Assembly (NCBI RefSeq): GCF_000972385.1 | Contig: NZ_JXTE01000009.1 | Location: 62,001 to 126,000, forward strand | Direction of reading: 5' to 3' | Source: Streptomyces sp. WM6386 | GTDB taxonomy: Bacteria; Actinomycetota; Actinomycetes; Streptomycetales; Streptomycetaceae | Length of the DNA stretch: 64,000 nucleotides | Part shown: positions 42,325 through 51,200 of the stretch, piece after piece | Position numbering within the stretch: position 1 is the stretch's first letter | Layout: each line of letters opens with the position of its first letter | Program-made: the position numbers and the translations under genes | The notes under the pieces: model-generated | Seen by the model: only the letters and a program-made list of their open reading frames with translations | Told to the model about the DNA's origin: nothing | Databases searched by the model: none

Positions 42325-44109
42325 CTATCCTGCCTCCTCGCCCCCGAACAGGGCGAGGGCGGTGTTCACCAGACCGATGTGGCTGAACGCCTGCGGGAAG
42401 TTGCCGAGGTGGCGGTCGTGCACCGGGTCGTACTCCTCGGACAGCAGCCCCACGTCGTTCGTCAGAGCGACAAGCCGTTCGAACAACTCTCGGGCTTCCT
42501 TCCTACGGCCGGTCATGTGCAGCGCGTCCGCGAGCCAGAACGAGCAGACCAGGAAGGTTCCCTCGTCGCCCGGCAGCCCGTCGACCGTCGTGCCGTCGGT
42601 GCTGTAGCGGCGCAGGAAGCCATGGTGGCCGAGCTCCTCGCGGATCGCGTCGATGGTGCCGATGACGCGCGGGTCGTCCGGCGGCAGAAAGCCCACGCGA
42701 GGGATCAGCAGGAGTGAGGCGTCGAGTTCGCGGGAGCCGTAGGACTGGGTGAAGGTGTTGCGCTCGGCGTCGAAGCCCTTCTCGCACACCTCGCGGTGTA
42801 CGTCGTCGCGCATCGCGCGCCAGCCCTCCAGATCACCGCTCAACTCCGGGTACGCCTCCATCGTGCGCACGGCACGGTCGGCGGCCACCCACACCATCAC
42901 CTTGGAGTGCACGAACTGCCGGCGGCCGCCGCGCACTTCCCACAGCCCCTCGTCGGGCTGCTGCCACGCCGAGCAGAGGAACTCCATCAGGGCAGACTGC
43001 AGGGACCACATGTGCGGCTTGACGGGCAGGCCCGAACTGCGGGCCAGCGAGAGGGAGTCCATCACCTCGCCGTACACGTCGAGCTGCAACTGCCGCACGG
43101 CCTCGTTGCCGATGCGTACGGGCTTGGAGCCGGCGAACCCGGCAAGCCACGGCAGCTCGAACTCGGGCAGCCGGCGCTCGCCCGCGAGGCCGTACATGAT
43201 CTGCAGGTCCGCCGGATCGCCCGCGACCGCGCGCACCAGCCAGTCGCGCCAGGCCCCGGCCTCCTCGTGGTAGCCGGCGGCCAGCAGCGCGCCGAGGGTG
43301 AGGGTGGAGTCGCGCAACCAGCAGTAGCGGTAGTCCCAGTTGCGTACGCCGCCCATCTGCTCGGGCAGCGAGGTGGTCGGGGCGGCCACGATGCCGCCGG
43401 TCGGGACGTAGGTGAGGGCCTTGAGGGTGATCAGGGAGCGCAGTACGGCGTCCTTGTGCGGACCGTCGTAGCGGCAGCGGGCCGACCAGGCCTGCCAGTC
43501 CGCGACGCTGGCGCGCAGCGACTCGTAGGGGTCGATCTGCGGTGGGCGCCGCTCGTGCGAGGGGTGCCAGGTGAGCACGAACGCGACCGACTCGCCCTCC
43601 TTGACGGTGAACTCGGAGTGCGTGCCGTAGTCCTCGCCCCAGGTGCGTACCTGGGGTTCGCTGCGCAGCCACGCCGAGTCCGGTCCGGCGACGGCCACCC
43701 GATGGCCGTCGGACCTGCGCATCCACGGCACGATCGAGCCGTAGTCGAAGCGGAGCCGGAGCGTGCTGTGGACGGTCACCTCGCCGCTCAGGCCCTCGAC
43801 GACGCGTACCAGGTCAGGGGCGCGGTCGCGCTGTGGCATCAGGTCGGTGACGCGTACCGCCCCCTCGTCCGTCTCCCATTCGGTGTCCAGGACGAGGGTG
43901 CCGGGGCGGTAGGCGCGGCGGGTGCAGTCACCGTCGACGGCCTCGGGTGCGATGCGCCAATGGCCGTTCTCCTCGTCGCCGAGAAGTCTGGCGAAGCAGG
44001 CGGCGGAGTCGAAGCGGGGCAGGCACAACCAGTCGACGCTGCCGTCCTTGCCGACCAGGGCCGCTGTCTGTTCGTCGCCGATCAGGGCGTAATCCTCGAT
44101 ACGGGGCAC
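42325..44109 (-). CDS. GH15-family glycosidase (trehalase/glucoamylase-like)
   Basis: A 594-residue (alpha/alpha)6 hydrolase without signal peptide. N-terminal IEDYALIGDEQTAALVGKDGSVDWLCLPRFDS, the substrate motif RNWDYRYCWLRDSTLTLGALL near residue 255, and a C-terminal YDPVHDRHLGNFPQAFSHIGLVNTAL are hallmarks of the bacterial GH15 group that includes acid trehalase-like enzymes. Expected substrate is an alpha-glucoside such as trehalose. Start is GTG at 44109; a 7-bp hairpin lies just upstream. Confidence 0.92.
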   Translation of the reverse strand: MPRIEDYALIGDEQTAALVGKDGSVDWLCLPRFDSAACFARLLGDEENGHWRIAPEAVDGDCTRRAYRPGTLVLDTEWETDEGAVRVTDLMPQRDRAPDLVRVVEGLSGEVTVHSTLRLRFDYGSIVPWMRRSDGHRVAVAGPDSAWLRSEPQVRTWGEDYGTHSEFTVKEGESVAFVLTWHPSHERRPPQIDPYESLRASVADWQAWSARCRYDGPHKDAVLRSLITLKALTYVPTGGIVAAPTTSLPEQMGGVRNWDYRYCWLRDSTLTLGALLAAGYHEEAGAWRDWLVRAVAGDPADLQIMYGLAGERRLPEFELPWLAGFAGSKPVRIGNEAVRQLQLDVYGEVMDSLSLARSSGLPVKPHMWSLQSALMEFLCSAWQQPDEGLWEVRGGRRQFVHSKVMVWVAADRAVRTMEAYPELSGDLEGWRAMRDDVHREVCEKGFDAERNTFTQSYGSRELDASLLLIPRVGFLPPDDPRVIGTIDAIREELGHHGFLRRYSTDGTTVDGLPGDEGTFLVCSFWLADALHMTGRRKEARELFERLVALTNDVGLLSEEYDPVHDRHLGNFPQAFSHIGLVNTALALFGGEEAG

Positions 44110-44116
44110 GGGAATG

Positions 44117-44135
44117 CGGGTTCCCGGTGAACCCG
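44117..44135 (-). terminator. 7-bp hairpin between sigma operon and GH15 gene
   Basis: CGGGTTC and GAACCCG pair across a CCGGT loop in the 34-bp gap. It may end the symporter-sigma transcript or hide the GH15 ribosome site. No T-run follows. Confidence 0.4.
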
Positions 44136-44143
44136 GGCGACAA

Positions 44144-44419
44144 TCAGGGGGAGGGCCGGGGGAGTGACACCCGCGTACCGGAGAAGATGACCCCCGGGTC
44201 CGCGGGCGCCTGGTTCAGCACCCACAGACCGATCAGCGTCGTCAGCGCGAAGACGACCGCGATGAGCACGGCCAGGACGAGCCGGCGGCGGCGTTCGCGG
44301 CGCAGCCACTCGCCGCGTGCCGTGCGATAGGCGTCGGGGGCCGCGTGCACACCGCCCGCCAACGCGGCCAGCGCCTCCTGGAGTTCCCGCTCGGTGCGGT
44401 CCGGGGTCGTGTCCTTCAT
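44144..44419 (-). CDS. single-pass membrane protein coupled to ECF sigma gene (putative anti-sigma)
   Basis: A 91-residue protein: charged N-terminal helix (TERELQEALAALAGGVHAAPDAYRTA), a basic stretch LRRERRRR, one membrane helix (LVLAVLIAVVFALTTLIGLWV) and a short outer tail. ATG at 44419 overlaps the sigma-factor stop (ATGA). Size and coupling fit a minimal anti-sigma or sigma-partner protein, but it lacks a HxxxCxxC zinc motif, so the role is inferred only. Confidence 0.78.
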   Translation of the reverse strand: MKDTTPDRTERELQEALAALAGGVHAAPDAYRTARGEWLRRERRRRLVLAVLIAVVFALTTLIGLWVLNQAPADPGVIFSGTRVSLPRPSP

Positions 44420-44985
44420 CGCCGGGCCTCCATCGTCTGGGTCAGGGCGGCGAGGCCGCGTGCCGTGTGCGTCTTGACGGAGCCGCAGGAGATCCCCATC
44501 GCGGAGGCGATCTCGCTCTCCTTCAGACCGAGCCAGTGTCGCAGCACCAGCGCCTCGCGCTGCCGGGGCGGCAGCTGCTGGAGGGCGTCGATGAGGACGC
44601 GCTGGTCGTCGTGGAGGAGTGCGGTGCTCTCGGCGGAGGCGACGAGCTCGTCCAGTGGGGCAGGGGGGTTCTCCACATGCCTGCGGGCGACCTGGAGGTG
44701 GCGTATCCGCATCCGGGTCAGATTGCAGACGGTGGAGCGCAGATAGGCCTCCGCCGCCTCGGTGTCCCGCAGCCGCCGCCACTTGCGGTAGATCTGGTAG
44801 TAGGCCTCGGCGACCACGTTCTCCGGGTCGTCGGCGCCGAGCAGCACGGCGAGCCGCAGCATTGAGGCGTAGTGCTGCTCGAAGAGCCGGGCCACCCCGG
44901 CCTCGCGTTCCAGTTCGGCCGGATCGGTCGCCGCGGGGGTGAGCGGTACCGGTACGGAGGGGGTGTGTCTCAGGTGCTGTCTCAC
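44416..44985 (-). CDS. ECF sigma factor (SigE-like family)
   Basis: A 189-residue sigma factor with region 2 (FEQHYASMLRLAVLLGADDPENVVAEAYYQIYRKWRRL) and region 4 (LQQLPPRQREALVLRHWLGLKESEIASAMGISCGSVKTHTARGLAAL). The SCGSVKTHTARG helix matches the actinobacterial SigE-like subgroup, often without a classical anti-sigma. The GTG start overlaps the symporter stop (GTGA), an unusual pairing, and its own stop overlaps the next gene. Confidence 0.92.
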   Translation of the reverse strand: MRQHLRHTPSVPVPLTPAATDPAELEREAGVARLFEQHYASMLRLAVLLGADDPENVVAEAYYQIYRKWRRLRDTEAAEAYLRSTVCNLTRMRIRHLQVARRHVENPPAPLDELVASAESTALLHDDQRVLIDALQQLPPRQREALVLRHWLGLKESEIASAMGISCGSVKTHTARGLAALTQTMEARR

Positions 44986-46514
44986 GGGTTGTTCGCTCCC
45001 GTCTCCGGGCGCCGCCCGACGGACAGGCGCGACGGCAGATCGGTCAGGTCGGCGCCGCGCGGGACGCCGAGTCGTTCGAGGACCGCGGTGCCGATCATGG
45101 CGACGGTCAGGTTGAGCAGGAGGGCGGTGAGGCCGGCGTAGATCTGGAAGGGGCCGGTGCCGACCGACGAGAACCCCTCGCGGACGACCAGGTAGGTGCC
45201 GGACAGCATTCCCGCGCCCCAGCTGGCGAGCAGCGCCCGTGGATGCAGCCGGCCGGTGAACAGGCCCACGGCGACGGCCGGGAAGATCTGCAGGATCCAG
45301 ACCCCGCCGAGGAGTTGGAGATTGACGGCGTCCTGGTCGCGCAGTCCGAACACGAACGCGACCGCGCCGACCTTCGCCGTCAGCGACACCGCTTTGGCGA
45401 TGCGCACCTGGCGCTTGGGTGTGGCGGTGGGGTGCACGTACTCGACGTAGACGTTGCGCACGAAGCTGGTGGCCGCCGCGATCGACATCACCGCGGCCGG
45501 GACCAGCGCCCCCACGGTGATCGCCCCGAACACCAGTCCGGCCAGCGGCCCCGGCATCAGCCGGTCCACCAGCATCGGTACGGCGGTCTCGGCGCCGCCC
45601 TCCGGTGCCCGTACGCCGGCCGCGAGCGCCGCGATGCCGAGGAACCCGAAGAGGGCGAGCAGTCCGGTCCAGGCGGGCAGGGCCACGGCGACCTTGCGCA
45701 GGGTGCGCGGGCTGTCGGCGGCGAAGGCGGCGGTCAGGACGTGCGGGTACATCAGCAGGGCGAGGGCGGAGCCGAGGGCGAGGGTGGCGTAGGAGGGCTG
45801 CTGCTCGGGGGAGAGGAGCAGCGCCGGGCCGCCGAGGCGTTCGGCGGCTCCGTCGAAGACCGCGCCCGGTCCGCCGAGCCGTTCCAGGACCAGCCAGGTG
45901 ACGGCGGTGAGCGAGACGAAGACGGCGACGGCCTTGAGCGCGGAGATCACGGTGGGCGCCCGCAGTCCGTGCCGGTAGGTGGCCACCGCGAGACCCGCGA
46001 ACAGCGCCACCATCACCAGATCACCGGCCGCGCCCCGCGGATAGACGCCCCCCGCGGTCAGCACCGCCCGTATCCCGAGCAGCTGGAGCGCCAGATACGG
46101 CATCGTCGCGAGGATCCCGGTCAGCGCGACCACCAGGGCCAGCGGCGCCGAACCGTAGCGGCCGCGCACGAAGTCGGCGGCGGTGATGTAGCCGTGCCGC
46201 CGGGCCACCTCCCCGAGACGGCTGAGCAGTACGAAGGCGATCGGGCAGACGATCACCGTGTACGGCACCGCGAAGAAGGCGGCCGCGCCGTTGCCGTACG
46301 CCAGTCCGGGGACGGCCGTGAAGGTGTACGCGGTGAAGATCGTGCCGCCCAGCAGCAGCCAGGTCCACACCGGGCCGAGGCTGCGGTCGGCGAGCGCCCA
46401 GCCCTCCAGGGACGGCAGCCGGTCGCTGGGGTGCAGCCGGCGCGCGGTCACGGCGAGCAGCGACGCTCCGCCGATCACGGCGAGGAACGTCGCGGTCATG
46501 GCGCTGTCGGCCAT
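44982..46514 (-). CDS. sodium:solute symporter (SSS family)
   Basis: A 510-residue membrane transporter with about 13 hydrophobic helices. The family's ADRSLGPVWTWLLLGGTIFTAYTF and GYITAADFVRGRYGS segments are visible, plus VPAAVMSIAAATSFVRNVYVEY. Relatives with a DUF3311 partner carry monocarboxylates. Here the DUF3311 gene is divergent, not in the same operon. ATG at 46514 follows AGGACGG; the in-frame upstream start at 46562 is less likely. It is the first gene of a three-gene operon with an ECF sigma factor. Confidence 0.9.
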   Translation of the reverse strand: MADSAMTATFLAVIGGASLLAVTARRLHPSDRLPSLEGWALADRSLGPVWTWLLLGGTIFTAYTFTAVPGLAYGNGAAAFFAVPYTVIVCPIAFVLLSRLGEVARRHGYITAADFVRGRYGSAPLALVVALTGILATMPYLALQLLGIRAVLTAGGVYPRGAAGDLVMVALFAGLAVATYRHGLRAPTVISALKAVAVFVSLTAVTWLVLERLGGPGAVFDGAAERLGGPALLLSPEQQPSYATLALGSALALLMYPHVLTAAFAADSPRTLRKVAVALPAWTGLLALFGFLGIAALAAGVRAPEGGAETAVPMLVDRLMPGPLAGLVFGAITVGALVPAAVMSIAAATSFVRNVYVEYVHPTATPKRQVRIAKAVSLTAKVGAVAFVFGLRDQDAVNLQLLGGVWILQIFPAVAVGLFTGRLHPRALLASWGAGMLSGTYLVVREGFSSVGTGPFQIYAGLTALLLNLTVAMIGTAVLERLGVPRGADLTDLPSRLSVGRRPETGANNP

Positions 46515-46555
46515 GGTCACCGTCCTTGGTGTGCCCGCAGGTGTGGCTTGACCCT

Positions 46556-46572
46556 CGCGCAAGAGTTGCGCG
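46556..46572. promoter_or_regulatory. palindrome CGCGCAAGAGTTGCGCG upstream of symporter
   Basis: Perfect 7-bp arms (CGCGCAA/TTGCGCG) around a GAG centre, 42 bp before the symporter ATG. The 11-nt core GCAAGAGTTGC recurs in inverted form at 46648-46658. This is a likely regulator site in the divergent region between the symporter and the DUF3311-cstA genes. Confidence 0.6.
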
Positions 46573-46647
46573 TGCGGCCGGTTCGGATGACAGGGAACCG
46601 GCGGGAAATCTTCTGGACATTCGCTGTCAACCGTCTGCGACAGGTGG

Positions 46648-46658
46648 GCAACTCTTGC
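46648..46658. promoter_or_regulatory. second GCAAnnnTTGC site upstream of DUF3311/cstA
   Basis: GCAACTCTTGC is the exact reverse complement of the core of the palindrome at 46556-46572; centres are 89 bp apart. The spacing would allow one regulator to bind both and loop the divergent promoter region. Confidence 0.5.
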
Positions 46659-46693
46659 ACAGACCCACAGTGAAGGGGAGAGGAGCGCAGGTC

Positions 46694-46909
46694 ATGGCAC
46701 GGACCGGTCATCACCGGCTACGGCGCGTCGCGATCGCCGTACTGCTTCTCGCACCCGCCGCGGGACTGCTGTGGGTTCCGCTGTACGCCGGCGCGGAGCC
46801 GCGGCTTGCGGGGACGCCGTTCTTCTACTGGTACCAGCTCGCCTGGGTGCCGGGGTGCGGTCTGTGTCTGCTCGCGGCGTACGCGCTGACGGACCGACAT
46901 CACCGCTGA
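46694..46909 (+). CDS. DUF3311 small membrane protein
   Basis: A 71-residue protein with two membrane helices (AIAVLLLAPAAGLLWVPLYAG and FYWYQLAWVPGCGLCLLAAYALT). The PFFYWYQ segment is the DUF3311 mark. Such proteins normally accompany SSS monocarboxylate symporters, and one is encoded divergently next door. ATG at 46694 has GGGGAGAGGAG upstream. Confidence 0.88.
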   Translation: MARTGHHRLRRVAIAVLLLAPAAGLLWVPLYAGAEPRLAGTPFFYWYQLAWVPGCGLCLLAAYALTDRHHR

Positions 46910-46964
46910 GTCTTCTTCCTTTTCTCTTCCTGTCTCGTTCCACCGTTTCCGGTGAGGAGCCGCC

Positions 46965-49118
46965 ATGCCCGAAAACGCCCTTCAGTCTGCCCTTGAGGCG
47001 CCTGAAAAATCACGTATGTCACCTCGGTCGATCCTCGTGTGGGCCGTCGTCGCGCTGCTCGGCGCGGTCGCCTGGGGCGTCCTCGCGCTGGCCCGCGGGG
47101 AGAAGATCTCCGCGGTCTGGCTGGTCGTCGCCGCGCTCGGCTCGTACGCGATCGCCTACCGCTTCTACTCCCGCTTCATCGTGCGGCGCGTCCTGAAACC
47201 GGACGACCGCCGGGCCACCCCGGCCGAGCGCCTGGAGGACGGCGTCGACTTCCACCCCACCGACCGCCGGGTGCTCCTCGGCCACCACTTCGCGGCGATC
47301 GCGGGCGCCGGACCGCTCGTGGGCCCGGTCCTCGCGGCCCAGATGGGCTATCTGCCCGGCACCCTGTGGATCGTCGCCGGAGTGATCTTCGCGGGTGCGG
47401 TGCAGGACATGATCGTGCTTTTCCTGTCCATGCGCCGGGACGGCAAGTCGCTCGGGCAGATGGCCCGTGACGAGATCGGCCGGGCGGGCGGCGCGGCGGC
47501 GCTGATCGCGGTCTTCGCCATCATGATCATCCTGCTGGGTGTGCTCGCCCTGGTCGTGGTCAACGCCCTCGCCCACTCCCCGTGGGGCACCTTCTCCGTC
47601 GCGATGACCATCCCGATCGCCCTGTTCATGGGCTTCTGGCTGCACCGCATCCGCCCGGGCCGGGTCGTGGAGACCAGCCTCATCGGTGTCGTCCTGCTGC
47701 TCCTCGCGATCGTCGGCGGCAGCTGGGTCCAGGAGTCCTCGCTGGCCTCGGCCTTCACCCTGAGCCCGACGACCCTCGTCTTCTGTCTCATCGCCTACGG
47801 CTTCGTCGCCTCCGTCCTCCCGGTCTGGATGCTGCTCGCCCCCCGCGACTACCTCTCCACCTTCATGAAGATCGGCACGATCGCACTGCTCGCGGTGGGG
47901 GTCGTGATCGCCGCCCCGGTGCTCCGCGCGGACGCGGTGACCGACTTCGCCTCCTCGGGCGCGGGCCCGGTCTTCGCCGGTTCGCTGTTCCCCTTCCTCT
48001 TCATCACCATCGCCTGCGGCGCCCTGTCCGGCTTCCACGCCCTGGTCTCCTCCGGGACGACTCCGAAGCTGATCCAGAAGGAGTCGCAGATCCGGATGAT
48101 CGGCTACGGCGCCATGCTGATGGAGTCGTTCGTCGCGATCATGGCGCTGATCGCCGCGGCGACCCTGGAGCCGGGGCTGTACTACGCGATGAACGCCCCC
48201 GCGGGGCTGCTCGGCACGACGGCCGAGTCGGCGTCCCACGCGGTCGCGGGCCTGGGCTTCACCATCACGCCCGACCAGCTCACGCAGGCCGCGAAAGCGG
48301 TGGAGGAGCAGACGCTGATCGCCCGCTCCGGAGGCGCCCCGACCCTCGCGGTCGGCATGTCGGAGATCTTCTCCGGCGTCTTCGGCGGTACGGCCATGAA
48401 GGCCTTCTGGTACCACTTCGCGATCATGTTCGAGGCGCTGTTCATCCTGACGACCGTCGACGCGGGCACCCGGGTCGGGCGCTTCATGCTCCAGGACATG
48501 CTCGGCAACGTCTGGAAGCCGGTCGGCCGGGTCAACTGGAAGCCCGGTATCTGGCTGTGCAGCGGGCTCGTCGTGGCGGCCTGGGGCTACTTCCTCCACA
48601 GCGGCGCCACCGACCCGCTCGGCGGGATCAACCAGCTCTTCCCGCTCTTCGGCATCGCGAACCAGTTGCTGGCGGCGGTGGCCCTGACGGTGTGCACCAC
48701 GGTCCTGGTGAAGTCCGGTCGGCTGCGCTGGGCCTGGGTCACCGGCGTCCCGCTGGCCTGGGTGGTCGCGATCACCTTCACCGCCGGCTGGCAGAAGATC
48801 TTCTCCGACGACCCGCGCGTCGGCTTCTTCGCCCAGCGCGCCAAGTACGCCGACGGCATCGACGCCGGGCAGGTGCTGCCACCCGCCAAGTCCCTCGACG
48901 ACATGCGGACCGTGGTCACCAACTCCACCGTCGACGGCGTACTGATCGCCCTGTTCCTGCTGCTCGTCGCGGTCGTGATCGTCAACGCGGCGGTGGTGTG
49001 CGTATGGGCCGTCCGCACACCGGGCACCCTGGCGACGACCGAGTCGCCGTACGTCGAGTCCCGCATCGAGGTGCCCGAGCAGACCGGTGAGGCGCCGCTG
49101 GCCGGAGTGCGGTCGTGA
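46965..49118 (+). CDS. cstA: carbon starvation protein CstA (pyruvate/peptide transporter)
   Basis: A 717-residue polytopic membrane protein. The family signature GHHFAAIAGAGPLVGPVLAAQMGYLPG lies near residue 105, with GAVQDMIVLFLSMRRDGKSLGQMARDE, SGFHALVSSGTTPKLIQKES and FGGTAMKAFWYHFAIMFEALFILTTVDAGTR. CstA proteins import pyruvate (and possibly peptides) when carbon is short. It overlaps the YbdD-like gene by GTGA, as in E. coli cstA-ybdD. Confidence 0.95.
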   Translation: MPENALQSALEAPEKSRMSPRSILVWAVVALLGAVAWGVLALARGEKISAVWLVVAALGSYAIAYRFYSRFIVRRVLKPDDRRATPAERLEDGVDFHPTDRRVLLGHHFAAIAGAGPLVGPVLAAQMGYLPGTLWIVAGVIFAGAVQDMIVLFLSMRRDGKSLGQMARDEIGRAGGAAALIAVFAIMIILLGVLALVVVNALAHSPWGTFSVAMTIPIALFMGFWLHRIRPGRVVETSLIGVVLLLLAIVGGSWVQESSLASAFTLSPTTLVFCLIAYGFVASVLPVWMLLAPRDYLSTFMKIGTIALLAVGVVIAAPVLRADAVTDFASSGAGPVFAGSLFPFLFITIACGALSGFHALVSSGTTPKLIQKESQIRMIGYGAMLMESFVAIMALIAAATLEPGLYYAMNAPAGLLGTTAESASHAVAGLGFTITPDQLTQAAKAVEEQTLIARSGGAPTLAVGMSEIFSGVFGGTAMKAFWYHFAIMFEALFILTTVDAGTRVGRFMLQDMLGNVWKPVGRVNWKPGIWLCSGLVVAAWGYFLHSGATDPLGGINQLFPLFGIANQLLAAVALTVCTTVLVKSGRLRWAWVTGVPLAWVVAITFTAGWQKIFSDDPRVGFFAQRAKYADGIDAGQVLPPAKSLDDMRTVVTNSTVDGVLIALFLLLVAVVIVNAAVVCVWAVRTPGTLATTESPYVESRIEVPEQTGEAPLAGVRS

Positions 49119-49303
49119 GCGTCCGGCAATGGGCGCGGGCCGTCCGCTGGTACCTGAGGGAGCTGACCGGGGAGACGGAGTACGACCGCTACTGCGAACG
49201 CCACCTCCGCCACCACCCGCTCGCGCCCGTACCGACCCGGCGCGACTACCAGGTGCTGCGCACCCGGCACCAGGAGGCCCACCCGCAGGGCCGCTGCTGC
49301 TGA
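49115..49303 (+). CDS. YbdD/YjiX family small protein
   Basis: A 62-residue basic protein beginning VRQWARAVRWYLRELTGETEYDRYCERH, typical of the YbdD/YjiX family (DUF466) encoded after cstA. In E. coli the YjiX protein supports pyruvate uptake by its CstA-family partner. It ends with a Cys pair (GRCC). GTG start overlaps the cstA stop. Confidence 0.9.
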   Translation: MSVRQWARAVRWYLRELTGETEYDRYCERHLRHHPLAPVPTRRDYQVLRTRHQEAHPQGRCC

Positions 49304-49376
49304 CCTCCACCGCCAGGGGACCGCGGGGCGGACGACACCGCCCCGCGGTCCCCGACGACTCACCACCGGGACCGAG

Positions 49377-50315
49377 ATGTTCAGACGCCGCCCCGCCCTG
49401 CTGGTCCGCCCCGCACTCGACGACGACGCGCTGCACACGACCCTGACGGAGCTGCGCCCCACTCCTCAGCTGCACGGCCTGGGCGCCGGCCGCACCCGCC
49501 CCGTGTGGCAGCCGGTCGCCGAACTGCTGCGCGACACGGGCCGCGACTGGGACCGCCGGTGGCACCGGATGTCCGTACTGGCGGGGGATCTGCCGCCCGC
49601 GGTCTGCGAGCGCTGGACCGCCGAGCGGCCCGGTGACGGGGACGCCCTGGTGCTGCGGGCCTGCGTACGGTCCGCGCGGGCCGCTTCCGAGGGGTGGGCC
49701 GCCGCCCGGGAGGCGGAACAGGCGTGCCTGCGTGCCGCCGACGCCTGCCCCGAGGACCCGACCCCGTGGCTGGCCCTGCTCGACGTGATGTACGCGCTCG
49801 CCGTCCCGGTCCGGGACGCCGTGCCCGTGTGGACCGAGGCCGTCAACCGCGCCCCCTGGCACCGGGGTGCCTACCACCGGCTGTTGCGCCATCTGTCCCC
49901 GCGCGGACCCGGCACGGTCACCGCCATGACGGACTTCGCCCGGCACGCGGCCTCCCGCGCACCGCACGGATCACCCCTGGCCCTGCTTCCCGTGGCGGCC
50001 CGCGTCGAACTGGTCGCGCACCGGCAACTGTGGGGGCGGACGGGGCTCGGGGCCGACGCCCACTGGAACGAAGCCCGGGCCGGCGAGGAGATCGAGACGG
50101 CTCTGGCCGGCTGGTTCCGCACCGCCGCCACGCCGCATGCCGAGGCCGTCGCCGACCTCAACCTCCTCGCCTTCGCCCTGGTCCGCACCCACCGTCCGAA
50201 CGAGGCCGCACCCGTCTTCCGGCGTATCGGCCGCCATATGACGACGCATCCGTGGGAGCTGCTGCCGGCGCCGGAGCGCACGTTTCTCTACTGGCGCGAC
50301 CGGCAGGGGGTGTGA
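49377..50315 (+). CDS. conserved hypothetical, TPR-like helical protein
   Basis: A 312-residue cytoplasmic protein I cannot name. Internal helices (LRACVRSARAASEGWAAAREAEQACLRAA, DPTPWLALLDVMYALAVPV, VPVWTEAVNRAPWHRGAYHRLLRHLS, DLNLLAFALVRTHRPNEAAPVFRRIG) look like degenerate TPR units. It reads in the same direction as cstA after a 73-bp gap and is convergent with the SURF1 gene. Confidence 0.78.
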   Translation: MFRRRPALLVRPALDDDALHTTLTELRPTPQLHGLGAGRTRPVWQPVAELLRDTGRDWDRRWHRMSVLAGDLPPAVCERWTAERPGDGDALVLRACVRSARAASEGWAAAREAEQACLRAADACPEDPTPWLALLDVMYALAVPVRDAVPVWTEAVNRAPWHRGAYHRLLRHLSPRGPGTVTAMTDFARHAASRAPHGSPLALLPVAARVELVAHRQLWGRTGLGADAHWNEARAGEEIETALAGWFRTAATPHAEAVADLNLLAFALVRTHRPNEAAPVFRRIGRHMTTHPWELLPAPERTFLYWRDRQGV

Positions 50316-50360
50316 GGTGAAGAGGGGGTGTGAGGAGAAGGGGGACAGGCGTCGACCGTC

Positions 50361-51152
50361 TCAGACCGCCGCCGGCTCGGCCTCCGTCGCCGCTTCCTTC
50401 TCCGCCGCCTCCCTGCGGTCCCGCAGCTCGCGCCGGACCAGGACGACCCAGCCGATCGGGACGCCCGCGGCGAACAGCCACCACTGGAAGGCGTAGGCGT
50501 AGTTCAGCGGAGCGTTCTCCTTGCCCGGCCTGCCGAGCAGCTCCGGGGTGTCGCCCTTGGGTTCGGGCGTGGTCAGGGCGATGTAGCCGCCGAGGACCTG
50601 CTTGCCGAGGCGCTGGGCCTCGTGCTCGCTGTTGATCAGCATGATCTGGCGGTCCGGCAGACCCTTGAGGTTCTTGATGCCGCTCGCCTCGGTCGTCTCG
50701 TCGGGCATCAGCCGCCCGGTGACGGTGACCTCGCCCGCGGGGGGCACCGGGACCTTCGGGAAGGCGGTCTGGGTGGCGCCGGTGGGGACCCAGCCGCGGT
50801 TGACCAGCAGCACCTTGCCGTCGTTCAGGACGAACGGGGTCAGGACGTGGTAGCCGACCTCGTCGTCGGAGTTGGTACGGCGGCGGACGACGAGCTCGTC
50901 ATCGGTGTCGAAGCGACCCGTCGCGGTCACCGACCGGTACCGCTCCTTGCTGGTGACCGTGTGCCCGGCGGCCGTCATCCGCTCCACCGGCACCGGGTCG
51001 GCGGACAGTGCGTCGGAGACCAGCTGGTTACGGGCGCTGCGCTCCTCGTAGCGATGCATCTGCCAGATGCCCAGCCGGATCATCGTGGGGATGAGAACGA
51101 GGGCGACCAGCGTGAGGATCACCCACTGCCGGGACAACAGGAAGCGGTACAC
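50361..51152 (-). CDS. SURF1-family protein (cytochrome oxidase assembly)
   Basis: A 263-residue membrane protein with a first helix (WVILTLVALVLIPTMIRLGIWQMHRYEER) and a last helix (QWWLFAAGVPIGWVVLVRREL) bracketing an outer domain that contains VLLVNRGWVP and RQIMLINSE. This is the SURF1 layout; the family helps assemble haem-copper oxidases. The C-terminus is Glu/Ala-rich. The start is uncertain: GTG at 51152 is chosen, with an in-frame TTG at 51167. Confidence 0.9.
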   Translation of the reverse strand: MYRFLLSRQWVILTLVALVLIPTMIRLGIWQMHRYEERSARNQLVSDALSADPVPVERMTAAGHTVTSKERYRSVTATGRFDTDDELVVRRRTNSDDEVGYHVLTPFVLNDGKVLLVNRGWVPTGATQTAFPKVPVPPAGEVTVTGRLMPDETTEASGIKNLKGLPDRQIMLINSEHEAQRLGKQVLGGYIALTTPEPKGDTPELLGRPGKENAPLNYAYAFQWWLFAAGVPIGWVVLVRRELRDRREAAEKEAATEAEPAAV

Positions 51153-51200
51153 CCCATGACCGTACAACTCGGGCCATGGGGTGTTCGCACAGGGGTGTGG

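Noticed and set aside
47019..49967. Long open frame (982 codons) opposite cstA
   Set aside because: Shadow of cstA; the predicted protein is low-complexity Gly/Asp/Arg-rich with no recognisable domain.
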